From Sipunculus nudus (taxonomy: Eukaryota; Annelida; Sipuncula; Golfingiida; Sipunculidae), in the NCBI GenBank assembly GCA_026874595.1, contig CM049307.1:45691678-45755677 (forward strand): a stretch of DNA of 64,000 nucleotides, in the 5' to 3' direction. The notes under the pieces were generated by a model that had not been told where the DNA came from, ran no database searches, and saw nothing but the letters and a program-made list of their open reading frames with translations. Both the position numbers and the translations under genes were made by a program. This document shows, piece by piece, positions 36,231-49,520 of this stretch (the stretch's first letter is position 1; the number at the start of each line of letters is the position of its first letter).

Positions 36231-38354
36231 CTGAAAGAACAAACATAGAGTAAGTATTAGTACTCTCCATTCAAATGTCATCACTCAAATTGAGTAGTCG
36301 TCATATGCTGTGCAAAAGACACTTAACACATATTCTTGTTGTTGATGTGTTGAGCTGACTCTCCTTAGTCATACATGGATTTCCACCATTTTTGCAAGAG
36401 ACTCTGAGGAAAATTTATAACATACATGCAATACTTATATACTGATACTGATACCAACTCGGACAAGACACTGGCCCAGTTAGGCTACACACACCTGTAA
36501 TACACTGACACAGAACTGTTCATATTTCCGTCACTTTTAAGTTGTACTCTTGATCATTTTAATATACAATACTTCATATATCAACAATGGTATATCACCT
36601 CCGACAGAACATTTACATAGTAATGTTGAAGAGACTTGGAACACACTGATGTAAAACTGAATGTTATCACTGCATGCACTCTCGAGCAATCAGATACAAT
36701 TGTGAATGGATCAGACATTGACTTTGTTTTTTACAGTTTTATGATCTTTCATGCACAAAACACTGGCTCTTTTTTTAATTTTTTTTATGATCTATTCTTC
36801 ATGCAGAAGTATGGGAAATCTTAACACTTGAATTCAATACAACCATAAAGATGCAAAGAAGGTGACGGCTACTACTGAAAGTCTTTCTTAACCACAAATG
36901 CAAAGAATAGCCAAGTTTGCAGAGACATCAAGCCCCAATATAAGCTCTCACCTGAATGAACCTCACAATTTCTCAAATGGCTCGCAAATTATAACGATGA
37001 GTAAAGCCATAAATTACTACACTTAATGGAGGTCTGTAAAGATACACTTAGTTTTTATCACACAAGTCTTGGCACACTGTCAAATGATGTCATGTTGGGA
37101 TATCACTGTTGAAAGTTTTTTAACTTTCCAGGGGGTATCTTAAGTTTATGGCTTAGCTAGTTTCACACTAAAGTAACATAGAGACTACTGGTTTAAGTTC
37201 AATGTAAACTAAATCATGTTTTATACAGCACATGTGTGTTATATATGTCTGCACTGTTTACACCATAAAGATAGAGTTGTTTACCCAATAAGTACTTACC
37301 TGAACCACACTTTTTCTATATATCCAACAGACAACTCTTGCATATGCTATTATGAACATATCCTGATGCCAATATAGGTACATATAACAATTATATATCC
37401 TTCTCTGGTGCATCTACATATAAATTAACTCTATAGATATGCAGCAAATTTTACATTAAACCATTGATTAACAGGTTAACACGACCTGTGCTTAACATAC
37501 TTGCATATGTGTTATAATTATATGCACATGTCAATCAGTTCTATGAACAGAAATTTCTCTATCCAGCCATCCATGATATCTGTTACAATTTAGCTGCATA
37601 CCAACACTACTCAGTGATTTATGATTGTAAAGTCATAAGTTTTATTGTCTACAAGCCTGGATATGCAAACACACTGTACGTGCCTCATTAGGTGCAACAC
37701 TAATACAAAAACAGAGCGAATATACCATTGCCAATTCACATACCGGTAGTTTTAGTAATATGCATGAACATGAATACAAATTTCATACATAAAGAGCATT
37801 TAGTATTAATTTATTTTCTCTCTAACGTCTCCACAAAGATCCAAATTATAACAAACACTGTCCACTATGTGACTGTTTATTAATTATTTATTACTTCTGC
37901 CTTTTTCTGATGTTATTGGTTGGACCCAGCCCATACTTTAAAATAAGTACAGGAACCTGAAACATAAATGTCCTGTCGTGAGCTAGCACATTAATCATAT
38001 ACACCCTTCACAAAGACAGATTATTTCCTTATATTTGGTGCTGCAATGTTTTTTTGTAACCACAGGGTTAGTGTGATGACCTCCTATCCACATATGGAAC
38101 CAATCTGAGCCACATGTAAGAAACACTGGGATCAGAAACCACAAGGGTTGATTATACTGTGGTTTGTAGAAAAAAAATAGCCCTCAGAGGGCACTTGTAC
38201 CAACCAATGTTACATTCTTATATAAAAACCATGCATCCATACTCCTTTCATTGTGTCTTTTTCAATAATGTCACCATTATTTCTGAGGATATGTTTATGA
38301 TAATGATACTATAATACTGATATTTTATTAAGATTCTACTTTTCATATTTAGGT

Positions 38355-38560
38355 ATAAAAAAAAATTTGTGGGAGGACCTATTTAGTCTCCCTACCCCCA
38401 CCAAAGCACGACCCTCAATTTCAACATTTTTTGGGGGTTTTTTTTCTTTCTTTTACCAATTTCTGTTGGCATTAGATCTCAAATATGGCTGATTTTCAAA
38501 GTTGAACTTATGGCACAATATTTGTCCCAAGACACATTTATGTACAAAAATATACATTTT
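38355..38560 (+). repeat. Dispersed repeat, copy 2 of 2
   Basis: Matches 12775-12985 in motif order (GGAGGACCTA, GGCATTAGATCTCAAATATG, GGCTGATTTTCAAA, GCACAATATTTGTC). Confidence 0.55.
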
Positions 38561-40489
38561 AAATATACATTTGCAAGCATAATTGTGATCTTGAAATAAA
38601 TATGTTCAAACCATACCTTAATGAACTCCATCAAGAAGAATATAGTATCATTGCAGTATATCTGACTTACTTCTATACATCACAAGGTCTGATGACACAG
38701 ACACTGTTGTAAACAAGTATATCAGACTTAGGACAGAGATGGGAGAATACATTATACAGTGACCCTTGTGTTCTGTACAAATGTAAACATCATGGATCTA
38801 CATACAATGACCTTGCAGTAAATGAAAAATTCAACAAAGTAACTTTCCAACAGAGAACAACAAATCTCACCATATGACATTAGATGACATCAGTGGGAAA
38901 TGTGGTATACCTTCAGATCACTTAATTTATTCAAAGGCTTCTTAATTTTTTAAATGTCAACAAAAAATCAAATATAAATATATCTATAACTTAAAATATA
39001 AAATAAGTTGAGATTAACAAAGCTCTGAATAACAATATGCCTAACTCTTATCTATTCATTTACCAGATGTTTCACCTGTACATCTTGTCATTCTTGAGGT
39101 GCAAAAACTACAAAAGAATGTGTCATAAAAATCTCCATGATGATTACCAGCAATAAAGTATAACATAATTAAGTTTAACATTAAACCAAACATTTTTTAA
39201 TCACCCCTATGATTCCATAGCCAAATGATTCCTGCAAAATTCCATTTAAGTATATGTACTCTTAGGTATACAATGTTTTCACTCATTTTTCCTATTTTTA
39301 GCTTAACTGCTTAATAAATATTTAATGGTGTATGTGGAAATACACAAGCATCAGCTGGGTACCAAATGCCCTCTGCATTTGACCCTATACAATTTATCAA
39401 ATCTCCTATTGCAAAGGATAATATTTTGTCAATTTCTAACAAATCTGTGTTGTCTAACAAATCTGTTTGGTTATTATAGAAATAAAAACGTAAAATATGT
39501 TCCAAATTCAGATTAATGGGCTTAATTTCAGAAAACTGATACACTGCAGGATGGATGGACATGCATAGAAAAATATAAGTCATATTATCATTTCTACTAT
39601 TCATAAAAATATATAAAATTCCAAGGGAACATTTTATAAATCATCAACTGTAGTAGTATTAATGAAAGGAAAATATAATGTTACCATGATACATTTACTT
39701 GTACTTTGAGATATTCACCCATAATTTTTAGTTTTTAATAGTGATTGAAATCTTTCTTCTTTATCATGAACCAGCTGTATTTGTGTAATGAGGAATTAAC
39801 CTACCCATATATCCAGACTATCAGAATTATAGCTCAAGTCCACTCCATGTCAATTTGTAGAGTGACCTATGACTGGTCATCTTGCCCTCTTTGACCTCTC
39901 AGGCACATGAGTGTTGTCCACTCTGATCTGACAAACCCCCACTCTTCCCACATGTAATATTCATTGAGCAAACATGTCCAACACTACAGCACTCATTAAT
40001 AACCAGGTGATGTGAACATGCCCTCCCCAGACAAACAATCATCCTGAATGCTTGGTTCTCCTAAACCCTTGTCAATCTCTCATTTTCCTACATGTGTGAT
40101 AAACACAACTTAAGAAATTTGTCTATGCCAGAGTTCAAGTGGCAATTCTGGAACAAAACTATTGTCTGCCTTCCTGAATGAAGTTCTCATATTCTTTGTG
40201 ATGTCAAGTTCCATAGGAAGTGGTAGTCTCTCACAAGGAGATTGTGCTTAATAGAAAAGTCTGATTTTAAAGTGTGGTATTCCCATTGCACCAAAAGGAA
40301 TGATTGTTCAATATCAAACAAAGGCATAAATCTATAAATCATGGATGTTCAATTCAAGCTGTCATGATGTGATCAACTTGGCACATCTCCAACTCAATTA
40401 TACAACTTTTTATATAGTTTCTTTTTAAGGATAGGTCCATGGCCTGTAGGTGACACTGTCTAATGAATGAGGCTAAAATCCATATAATA

Positions 40490-40703
40490 AGAATAATATA
40501 TTATTATTAAGCCTTCTGGATTTCAGGTTTTATATGCACGGGATTAGGAATAATCGAGAAGTCATAAACTCCCGTTAAGACAGAGCGAATCTCCTAGGTT
40601 CAACAAGATTTATCCATTATGCCATTGAGTTATCAGTGGGGTTCGAACCAGGGACCTACAGCTCTAAAGTCCAACGCCTTAACCACAAGGCTACATCCTA
40701 CCC
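40490..40703 (-). mobile_element. tRNA-derived SINE
   Basis: The minus strand starts GGATGTAGCCTTGTGGTTAA (A box, D-arm like) and carries a perfect B box, GGTTCGAACCC, about 40 nt later, with an unrelated body and an AAT-rich tail near 40485-40508. The T stem is mismatched and no acceptor stem closes, so it is not a functional tRNA. Confidence 0.75.
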
Positions 40704-41309
40704 TTATTATACAGAGTTCTTTGAAGAAAGTATCTTGTTAACTGAAGAAGACAGCTGGCACATTTTGGTGTGATAATATCATTATCAGAAACTTTGGAAA
40801 TGTGCAACTACTTGATTATAAAAAAAAATCCTGTATTTCTTTCACCATAGCATTTTAAAATAGAGAATCTCAAATGCCTTTGCATAATGGATTATTAACA
40901 AACAAACACATCTAATATTGTTTCAACAATCCAATGATAAAGTTTAATTAGTTGTTAAATACAGTATGCAGTTTATTTCTGCAGACATTTGATCTGAACA
41001 GCTTTAAGTTTCAAGATCTTTGTCCTAATGACCTGATCTGTATCAAAAACAAAGGCAAATATGTTTCAGTAATGACAAAACTTTACAAAAGGTCACAGGC
41101 TGACTTTAAAGTTCACAGAGCCTTTATGCAAAGACAGGATTACAGAGGTTAAACTGCCATTTCTATCACTCTTCTTCCCTTTCATGGATCCTGTTTCTGA
41201 GGACATACATTGTTAAAACTTCTATTTATTACTTGTATGGTATGATGCATGCATGAAAGGAAATGCAGATTAATTTGACAAGTAACCATAACATTTGGGG
41301 GACAAGTTA

Positions 41310-41450
41310 TAAGTTTGAAACTGTTTTTGACCTTTTGAACCCTCTTGGAAAGAGAAGTGACTTTTCTAGGACTGTCCTTGACCTTATGGACACAGGCCAT
41401 GGAGATAAGCAGAAACTTCCTAGCACTGTCCATGACCTTTGTGAACCTTG
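41310..41450. repeat. Three-copy ~52-bp degenerate repeat
   Basis: ACTGTTTTTGACCTTTTGAAC, ACTGTCCTTGACCTTATGG and ACTGTCCATGACCTTTGTG start near 41320, 41371 and 41424. Open frames over it exist on both strands but look like repeat artefacts. Confidence 0.6.
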
Positions 41451-42556
41451 GCTGTGAGGACATGAGGTAATCTGTTGTTTTGACACCAGATGTCAGCAGG
41501 CATGCCACATCATGTAAGCAGCTGACCTACTTCAGCAGCAGACCTTCGTTTACTTCAGGTAAGGTACAAACACAGGTGAGGGCTGCTTTAACAGCAGCTG
41601 CAGCCCCATCTGGGCCTATTTCTGCATGTGTTGTTACTACGGTAGGTATTTCTACTAACATGTGCTATTAAACACATTCCTAAGAAATAGCCACAGTAGT
41701 CAGCCAACAATAAGGTTATGTTAAGGTCACACTAGGAGAGAGGTCATACTGGGTCACAGAATTGTTGTCCTTAACTGTTGAACCATGAATAAACAATACA
41801 CGTAAAAATAAACAATGAATTTATCTGAATACCTTATGTAGGCACAAAATCTTATTTTTTTCATTGCAATGAACATATTAACATAAGTGATTTGATAGGT
41901 GTCAATAATCACAGCACGAATTTGGCCTTACCTCCTGAACAATAAAACTCAGTCAATAGAAAACTGATGACTTATCATTTTGTGGGATCAGCATAATATT
42001 TCTTTTTTTTTTTGTATATAAAATATCACAAGCTGTTTCATTCACTGGATTGTAAGAAATCAGACATGATCAATCATAAAATGGTTTTCCAAATCCACAT
42101 CAAATGACTATGAGTAAACATCCTGCCCCATTTCTTCATGACATGCAATATGTCAAATCCATGAAATCACAGTTATACTTAGTTACTTCTGTTTGCAACA
42201 ATGACTGAAGTGTTTTGAAACATGGAACCCTTATCTCAAACAGATATTTTTCATATTGCTGAAAATTTGTGAAGCAGCCTGAGCCCATATCATCTCGGGA
42301 ATTAATCCAACTCTTATTCATAATTAAATTCACTCATTACTCTTACCAGTAAAACTAAACTGTATCAATGGAAATACAGACATTTAAACTTCTGACCATC
42401 TTGATCTTACCACCAGGACATACCAGTTATCTGCTAAAACCAGCTGTATTTCATATGTAATATGATTAGTGATCTGTCACTATTTAGTTATTTAAGACAT
42501 CTCTTTACACAGCATCTTGTAGCACTGCTATCAAGGATTTAACAAACAGTACATAC

Positions 42557-42665
42557 CTTTCAACAACTGCTTTAATTCTTTAGCTGCTCGACTCCCTGTG
42601 AACTTGTTTACAATATCCAAAGCTGTTTGGTCATAGGAGTTGGGCCGATTTACATCTGCTCCACA
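42557..42665 (-). CDS. CASKIN: CASKIN-like exon: last ankyrin repeat and cap helix
   Basis: A 109-nt exon, acceptor TTTGTAG, donor AAAG|GTATGT. It enters in phase 0 and reads [20 protein letters not shown], then [16 protein letters not shown], and leaves one base (G). The N-terminal part completes the LLLE-CGADVN turn of the previous exon. [10 protein letters not shown] is a final ankyrin helix and KELKQLLK is the cap helix before the SH3 domain. The mammalian family has the same arrangement, with TYSQTALDIV and KEIKQLLR. The single leftover G joins AT of the next exon to give Asp. Confidence 0.94.
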
Positions 42666-45600
42666 CTACAAAGAAAATGAGAGTAACAAACGTGAGAAAC
42701 ATTAACCACGTACCCTAAACATTAACTGTGTCCTCATCCAACATGTGATGTGGGTTCCCTTGTTGCTTGTATTCTTTACTGACACACATTTAATTGCCAA
42801 AATATGTATCATATTGTTAAACAGTAAAAAGATGGAGAAAATCTGACAAAATAGAAACTTGATACATAACAACCATCCAAATTCTAAATTTGAGATTATG
42901 AGAGACATGTCACACATCACACATAGCACCAACAGTGGAGCCTTTCTATTATAGTCACCAGCAGGACCTGACAGTGATTACTGCTCATAATAGCAAGTGT
43001 CTACATTAGACTGCACTGAACTGCAGGTCTTCACCTAACAAGGGCAGATAGAAGAGGGGGGGTTGGAGGGGTAAATTATCTTTTTTGCAGTTTTCCCCAT
43101 ATGGCTTACCCTCGACCCATGCCCCTAAGGGAGTTGTTGGCCTTTATTTGGGGTATGAGTTCCATCCTGTAAATAGTTAACCCCCCTCCCCTTTCCAAAA
43201 ATACTGGATTTACCCTGCCCCAGCAGAGGTACAAGCCATGCAGTAAGTTAAGGTGTCCCTATATTGTTTTTTTAAATATCATCATCCCTATCAAGGAGGT
43301 TATGTTTCCTTACAGGTTATAAAATTTTTGCATAACCTGGTTCTGGGACCCTTGATAATCAAACAAACCACATAAATAATATTGCTGATCCTGAAATCAT
43401 TCAATAGTAATGTTATACCTCTGTCCCATTTTTGTATTAATACCATATAGATCTTTGATGACAGATTCCGCCAGTCTGACAATATCTCACTACACCATCA
43501 GTCTAATTTAATCACAGTGCCAACCTTTACTTGAGGATATTGTTCTACTCACTTCCCCATTCACAAGACTAAACTAAATCTATGTGACTTGTGATCTGCA
43601 GAGCACATACAGTTTTTTATTATATAAGATTTTCATTTTTACAATAATGAGATAATTGTAGTGGCATCGATGCAGTTAATCTGTATGACAGCAACGGTTT
43701 TCAAGGCTGCAGATCATTTACTCATGCCCTGCACATATGCTGCGGCTAATACCAGTACATGAAAAATTGAAAAATGTGAAGATAACCTCAGGGATCTGAA
43801 CAAAGTTAACAACTGCTTAATTATTCCTTGCCCTAAGGAAATAAAACTCAGAGTAAATCAATTTTCAAATATCAATATTAAATGAATTCAAGGTATGTAA
43901 AATGTAGTAAGTAATGTTCTATACTGAGACACATTTATAAGATTTAAACAAGACCAAAAGATATACTGGAATATACACTGTTCTTCTCATTCAAGCAATC
44001 ATATAATTCATTCCAATGCATTCTCTGATTACAATAATGGGTGCAGACTGTGCACAACATCAAAGGGAGGCCTTGTCTCAGGTCTGGGCTGTCAGACAAA
44101 TCACTTGTCCATGTAACACTATACCAGAGGTTTAAAGCTAACCTTACCATAAAAACAAACACATCTCCATAATACAGCAAACTGACGCTGATACCATTAA
44201 CACACAGCCCGAGCTGTCGATCTATTAAACCAATGGACTTGAACTAATGCAAACCAGGTTTTTTATGCCAAGGGTTCAATAAAGAAACAACTCCGCACCA
44301 TGTCTATGCTGTAACTTCACTCATCACACCGCACATCCTGAAAACCTGTTATCTATTGTTCTGGTAATGGCTTCTGTGACAGCCCTAGAACCTGAACCTA
44401 ATCACCCAACAGCAGTATCATAGGTTTATTTTAATGGCATGGTGACCAAAGCCTGACAATCTAATTAGCTGCACCTTAATTCTGATGCAAACTTTTATGC
44501 ATTCATTTTTTTTTCATTCACTCACTAATGAAGAATGACATATAAAGAAGTACAAAATAAAAATATTACCAGTAATCAAAATAGCATAAAAGTTCCAATA
44601 ATGGTTTTGGGTGACCCATACATAAAGTAGCATGGTATTTTTATTAATCAACAAAAATCCATATTTGTTTTTTTTTCATTTTCAATCAAATATCCATGTT
44701 TTACTTCAATAATATTCATAAATCAAATATCCATACCATTTTCCGAGTCAAATATCCATATTTTTTTTGTGCACCTGCTACTATTTTTACCTTAATATAT
44801 AAATTGCTAATGTCAGTAAATGGTAGCTCTATCTCGCTTACATAAATATAAAGAAGCAATAATACATGTCACTTCCTCCTAATTACCTGCAGTTAGCCAT
44901 AAACATTTGGAGATAATACACAGGCAGCAATTAAAACTGTTGAATTCTTTTAAAAAAGTTTGACTATTTCACTTAGACTTTATTTTCTGAGACTTGATTT
45001 TCATAAATACCAAACACCATTCAATTTCCTGTTACAAATACAAGAAAATATTAATATAAATATTGTAGTTAAGTAAATTAAGAAAGAAAGCAAATTGGAT
45101 GTGACATTGTTTATACATCCCTATCTGAGCTTCAAGCTGCTCATAAGTAATACACAACTCACTTTCACCCAAAGCTGACAGCACAGATGGTTAGAACTAC
45201 CTTCTGTCTCATTAATGCCACATGTTAATTGGATCAGTATGAAACCGGATATACAAACTCCTTGGGTGAGTGTTAACTGATTATCTCTTTAATTTGGCTT
45301 TATCTAAAAAGTCCAAGTACATGTCAAATCCAATTTTGAGGTAACAGCGGTGACCTATGGTTCTTAAATCGGTGGTCTGGTGAAATACCATTTAAATATT
45401 AAGTCATCAGTTATCACTGGTAATATTTTAAATACAAGGGTAACATGTCTATATCTATCAAGTAAATACAGTACTCCGTCATACTGTGACCCCTAACATG
45501 TTGTTTCACAACTCTACACTTTGCTATCCAATAAGTAGTTGTTATCAATTATTTATATTCAATAGAGAAATCACTCATACTTGAATATATATGTAATAAC

Positions 45601-45700
45601 TTAACAGTAATAAGTCTACCTTTTGCCCATTTATGATTATATTCAGAGAATGGTTATAAGTCAATTTCTATGCATTTCTACAAGTAGTTGATAGTAATTT

Positions 45701-45945
45701 ACTGAAATTCTAGCATAGTAAACAGTCATACACTCACTGACACCCATGATAAGTTTAAGAGAGAGGTAACAAGTCTATACCTCACTATCATCTGTGATAT
45801 ATTAAGAGAAGGGTAATAAATTTATAACTTGCTAATCTTCGAATAGCTGACAGTGACTTAGTGAAATTCAAGCACATCAGTCAGTCATACTTTACCACCT
45901 ATAATAAATTTAAGAGAAAGGTAACAAGTCTATACCTCAGTATCC
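45701..45945. repeat. Two-copy ~155-bp degenerate tandem repeat
   Basis: AGTCATAC-CTCAC ... ATAAGTTTAAGAGAGAGGTA and CAAGTCTATACCTCACTATC recur with small changes about 155 bp later. Weaker traces extend upstream to about 45.4 kb. Confidence 0.6.
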
Positions 45946-47361
45946 GGCCAGCAGCTGATATTGGTTTATCATCACCTGGGGTGTAATTAAGCTGGTATAC
46001 TTTTACGCACCTGTCACCATCACTCAGGATGAACCCACACTGACGGGGCAGAGTGCTCCAGACCTGGGCAAGCTCTGACCAATGGAGGAAGCAAAGTGTG
46101 ATGCCAAGTAGCCTCCTGATACTAACCAGACATACAAATCCCCGCCAGACGTATTCTGTGAGGGTATCATCCATTTTCATTACAGGGCATTTGGGGCCGA
46201 CCCCTGTCTCTTAACAAGTGGACTCCAAGGCTAAGAGGTGCAGGGGACCCTCACATTTCTTTCAGCAATAACAATTCTGATTATTTCTGTCTGCTTGCAC
46301 TTGAAGGTGCCAAGTGCGGTAGAGCTCACAGGGTCAAGTATAGAGCCTGGTGAAAATGGCAGGGGTAAAAATGCCCTGTACTTCAGTTAACTAGCTGTTA
46401 GCCACCCTGATATCTAGAGTTTATTGTAATGTAACAGACACAAGCTGATACCTATACTTACAAGGCACACTTGTCAATTATTTTTAAGAATATTTTCTTC
46501 AAGATCTCTATGTTTGTAAATTAGCTTCATGCATAAGTGCATGGTTTGCATCCATTTTCCCCACTGACTGACTCATGTTTTTAGTCCTTTCTTGTGGTAA
46601 CTCTGTTTCTGCTGTTATTCTCTGTAAAGTATTATGCTATTAAGTATTTTTATGTGCTTTTTACAGGCTGATTACATCTGGTGACAAGATTGAAAGATCA
46701 CACTACAATGTATATCAAAGTAAAGAATTGTCACATCGAAATGAGATTTACTAAGATTAAGCATCAATTGACTTAAAAGAAATTAATACAGGTTCTCTCT
46801 CTTTCTCTCTCCCTCTCAATTCTTTCAACACAAATGTGACCTATTTACACTATATAATTAAAACAATCTGTTACTTATGTTTTCTACAATTCATTGCATA
46901 TATTCCAATTAAATTATTTATACTAGGTTTACCAAATTACGGATAAGTGAATGTGTCAAAATCAATGTTTTATCAAAACTAATGCTTTAAACAAGTTTTC
47001 CTCTGCAATGTGTTATTTATTATTACCTTGCTAAAACAATAAATAATTATCTACAATGATTCAGCTGGGCAGGTTTGCTTCAGTACCTGACCTAATATTC
47101 ATTTAAAAAAAGGCACTGAAGAGCTTTTATTTCAATTAAATTAACAACCACTGACCTGTAATAATCCTCTGTTTTAATCTTTTTAATCCTTTCCCAAATA
47201 GTTAAGACCAGGTAGAATAGATTTTGTTTTATACAAATAGAACTATACTTGCTTCATTCCTCATAACACATCAGAATATCCTACTTCTCCAGCTGTTTTA
47301 TCCAATGTAAGCACCATCAGAGTCCACCAGTATTGATGGTGTGAGTACTTGTGTTGTGTGG

Positions 47362-47460
47362 AGTAATCTGCATGGAGGCTAGGCCAGAAAGTTATTCCTA
47401 ATCTGCTTGGAGGCTAGGGCAGAAGTGAGTGAATTTATAATCTGCAGGGAGGCTAGCTAG
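47362..47460. repeat. Three-copy short repeat
   Basis: TAATCTGCATGGAGGCTAG, TAATCTGCTTGGAGGCTAG and TAATCTGCAGGGAGGCTAG occur at spacings of about 35-50 bp. Confidence 0.6.
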
Positions 47461-49097
47461 AGCAGCCATGAATGAGACACTCTCCCTGCAAGGGCCATTT
47501 CTGGTGATGTATGGAGTGCAGGGTCAAATGGGCTTTAATCATCTAGCCCTGAGCTAACTCCTGCCAAATGTGCAAGCTACAGTGTCCCTGCCATGCTAGA
47601 TATTATGCACACTCACACTTTCCTCAGGTTTTTAGTGTACACCAAAGTCACAGCACACCTGTGCCTCAGTGAATCCAGTAACAGCTAACTCTATAGACTA
47701 TCAAGATAGGGTAGGATTTAATCAAGTTGGTCCCCCTGGGAACAATAGTGCCTGCTTCATATCTTACCCCACAGGTAAACAACAGCCTGATCCTGCATCA
47801 ACAAGACCTGGCCGACCTGCCAATCACCTCGCTCAGTCCAGGCAATGACCTCACTATCAGTCCTCAATGAGGTCTTGTTGTCTTGGTAACACCTGTCTCA
47901 GGTGATACTTCTCTGAAATCTAGTCAACCGTATCTTAATTGAAATCAAAAGAGCAGATTATAATTCCCGTTGAGTATGACATCATTTAATCAGATTAATG
48001 TGTCTCACATTGGAACATAAGAACAGGAAATATTAATGAAGTCTTGGGAAAGTGTCAGGAGTCATTACATCAGTCTAGTGTCTAAAAGGTTTTATGTATT
48101 TGTGTAGCTTATAATAGCACATCTTAATGACATACATGTAATTATTTCTTTAAATGAAGCATGCGCCTCGTTTTCTATTCAGCTATTCAGTAAAATAAAA
48201 ATTAAATTAAATCAATATAACCATAAAAACATTTTTTTTGGTTTCACTGACTGCACTCTGATTCAAAGAAAGTGTTTCAAACAGAATCAATGCCTGAAAT
48301 TTTGTCACTGTAACCTCGACTACAACTCACACCAGTAGTGTGTATGGATCATTGCTACTGCTACCTATACCACTGTACATATATGTTTACTATTACATAT
48401 TTAATAATTTCCTGGTTATCCTGATGCTTTTCCACTGGTTTACTTCATGGTATCAAGTTAAGGCTAACAAAATCATTAAATGTGAATGTGCTGGTCACAT
48501 TTACGAGGATTCTGATGTCACCCAAAATGCATCAGTGACATCTAGTGGTAAGTCTTTGAACGAATGTACACTGATAATATTATACTGACTAAGGCACAGG
48601 AGCAATGTGTAATTGAGTGAAACTGCACCATAACTTTTTGCAAATAAATGCTCTATATTGGATCTAAAACTGTCATCAACTAGATCCTCACTTCAAACAC
48701 ATCTGAAACATTCAAAAGAGGGTTAAGACATCTTTTCCATGGATGATAATTACTTTAATAACAAATACATTGCAATCTAAACTCACGTGTTTGTTTCATA
48801 TTCAAATTGTTTTGCTGATCTAGACCATAGAAAATTAACCATAAAGACCCTATTCAACAGACATTCATTAAATTTCAATAACCATATTCCTTTCTCCAAA
48901 ATCCAAGATTTCTTGCCATCTGGAATACTATATGTTCTCTCTAAAACACTTACTAAATTTTCCCTTTTACCATTGAGGTTGCTCCTTTGCAAGAGACAGA
49001 AGGAGAGAGACAATATTTGCAAGAGACAATATTTACAGAATATGTAAAGGTGCATGAACCTTAAAGGCTCTTACAAAATATTAAGATAATTTTACTC

Positions 49098-49520
49098 ATC
49101 AAGAACATGGTACAGAAAACTAAAATTCTTACTAATGATACTCAATCAAGACTCAACAATGAGTCATTGTTCAGAAGATACCAAGAGAGAAACAAATCAT
49201 ATATTGTACAAGCATCACTTGTAAAAATCAAAGACTACAAACAATTTTTTTTTCCTCCAGGATATAAATAATTGACAACAAACCAAAAAGTCTGAACAAT
49301 TGATAGATCCTGAGTGAAAAGCACAAATCCTCAAAGCAAATATTCAAATACAATTTGATGATGAATGGAAACAACAAACTTTACTCCAACACCCATCCTG
49401 GATTTCACATACCATGGAATGTTCCAATTTCAAAACACAGAAATGTCTGTGTACTGGTATCAGAAAAAAGACCATCCTGGTTCTAAACGCTCCAAAAGAT
49501 GCAATAAATTTGGTTTAGAC
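49098..49520 (+). pseudogene. Possible decayed coding sequence, unassigned
   Basis: Two coding-like pieces follow each other with a frame shift: 49098-49271 (57 residues, containing NDTQSRLNNESLFRRYQERN) and 49324-49518 (containing IQFDDEWKQQTLLQHPSW and SNFKTQKCLCTG). Residue composition is protein-like with charged and aromatic residues, but there are stops between and after them. Traces may continue to about 50.0 kb. I do not recognise a family. It could be an old retroelement or processed gene remnant, or chance. Confidence 0.25.

Larger units (their letters stand above)
36231..42556 (-). other. Intron, mostly unique with one SINE
   Basis: Contains a dispersed repeat copy (38.35-38.56 kb), a SINE-like element (40.49-40.70 kb) and a three-copy ~52-bp repeat (41.31-41.45 kb). 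36.3-38.3 kb and 38.6-40.4 kb show only AT-rich unique sequence. Confidence 0.55.

Noticed and set aside
40620-40703. Functional tRNA gene
   Set aside because: A and B boxes are present, but the T stem is mismatched and no acceptor stem pairs; a SINE head fits better.
41182-41508. Open frame of 108 codons on the minus strand
   Set aside because: It overlaps the ~52-bp degenerate repeat, both strands are open, and there is no match to any domain I know.
45899-46180. Open frame of 93 codons on the minus strand
   Set aside because: It lies inside the intron between two ankyrin exons that join perfectly without it, and no domain is visible.
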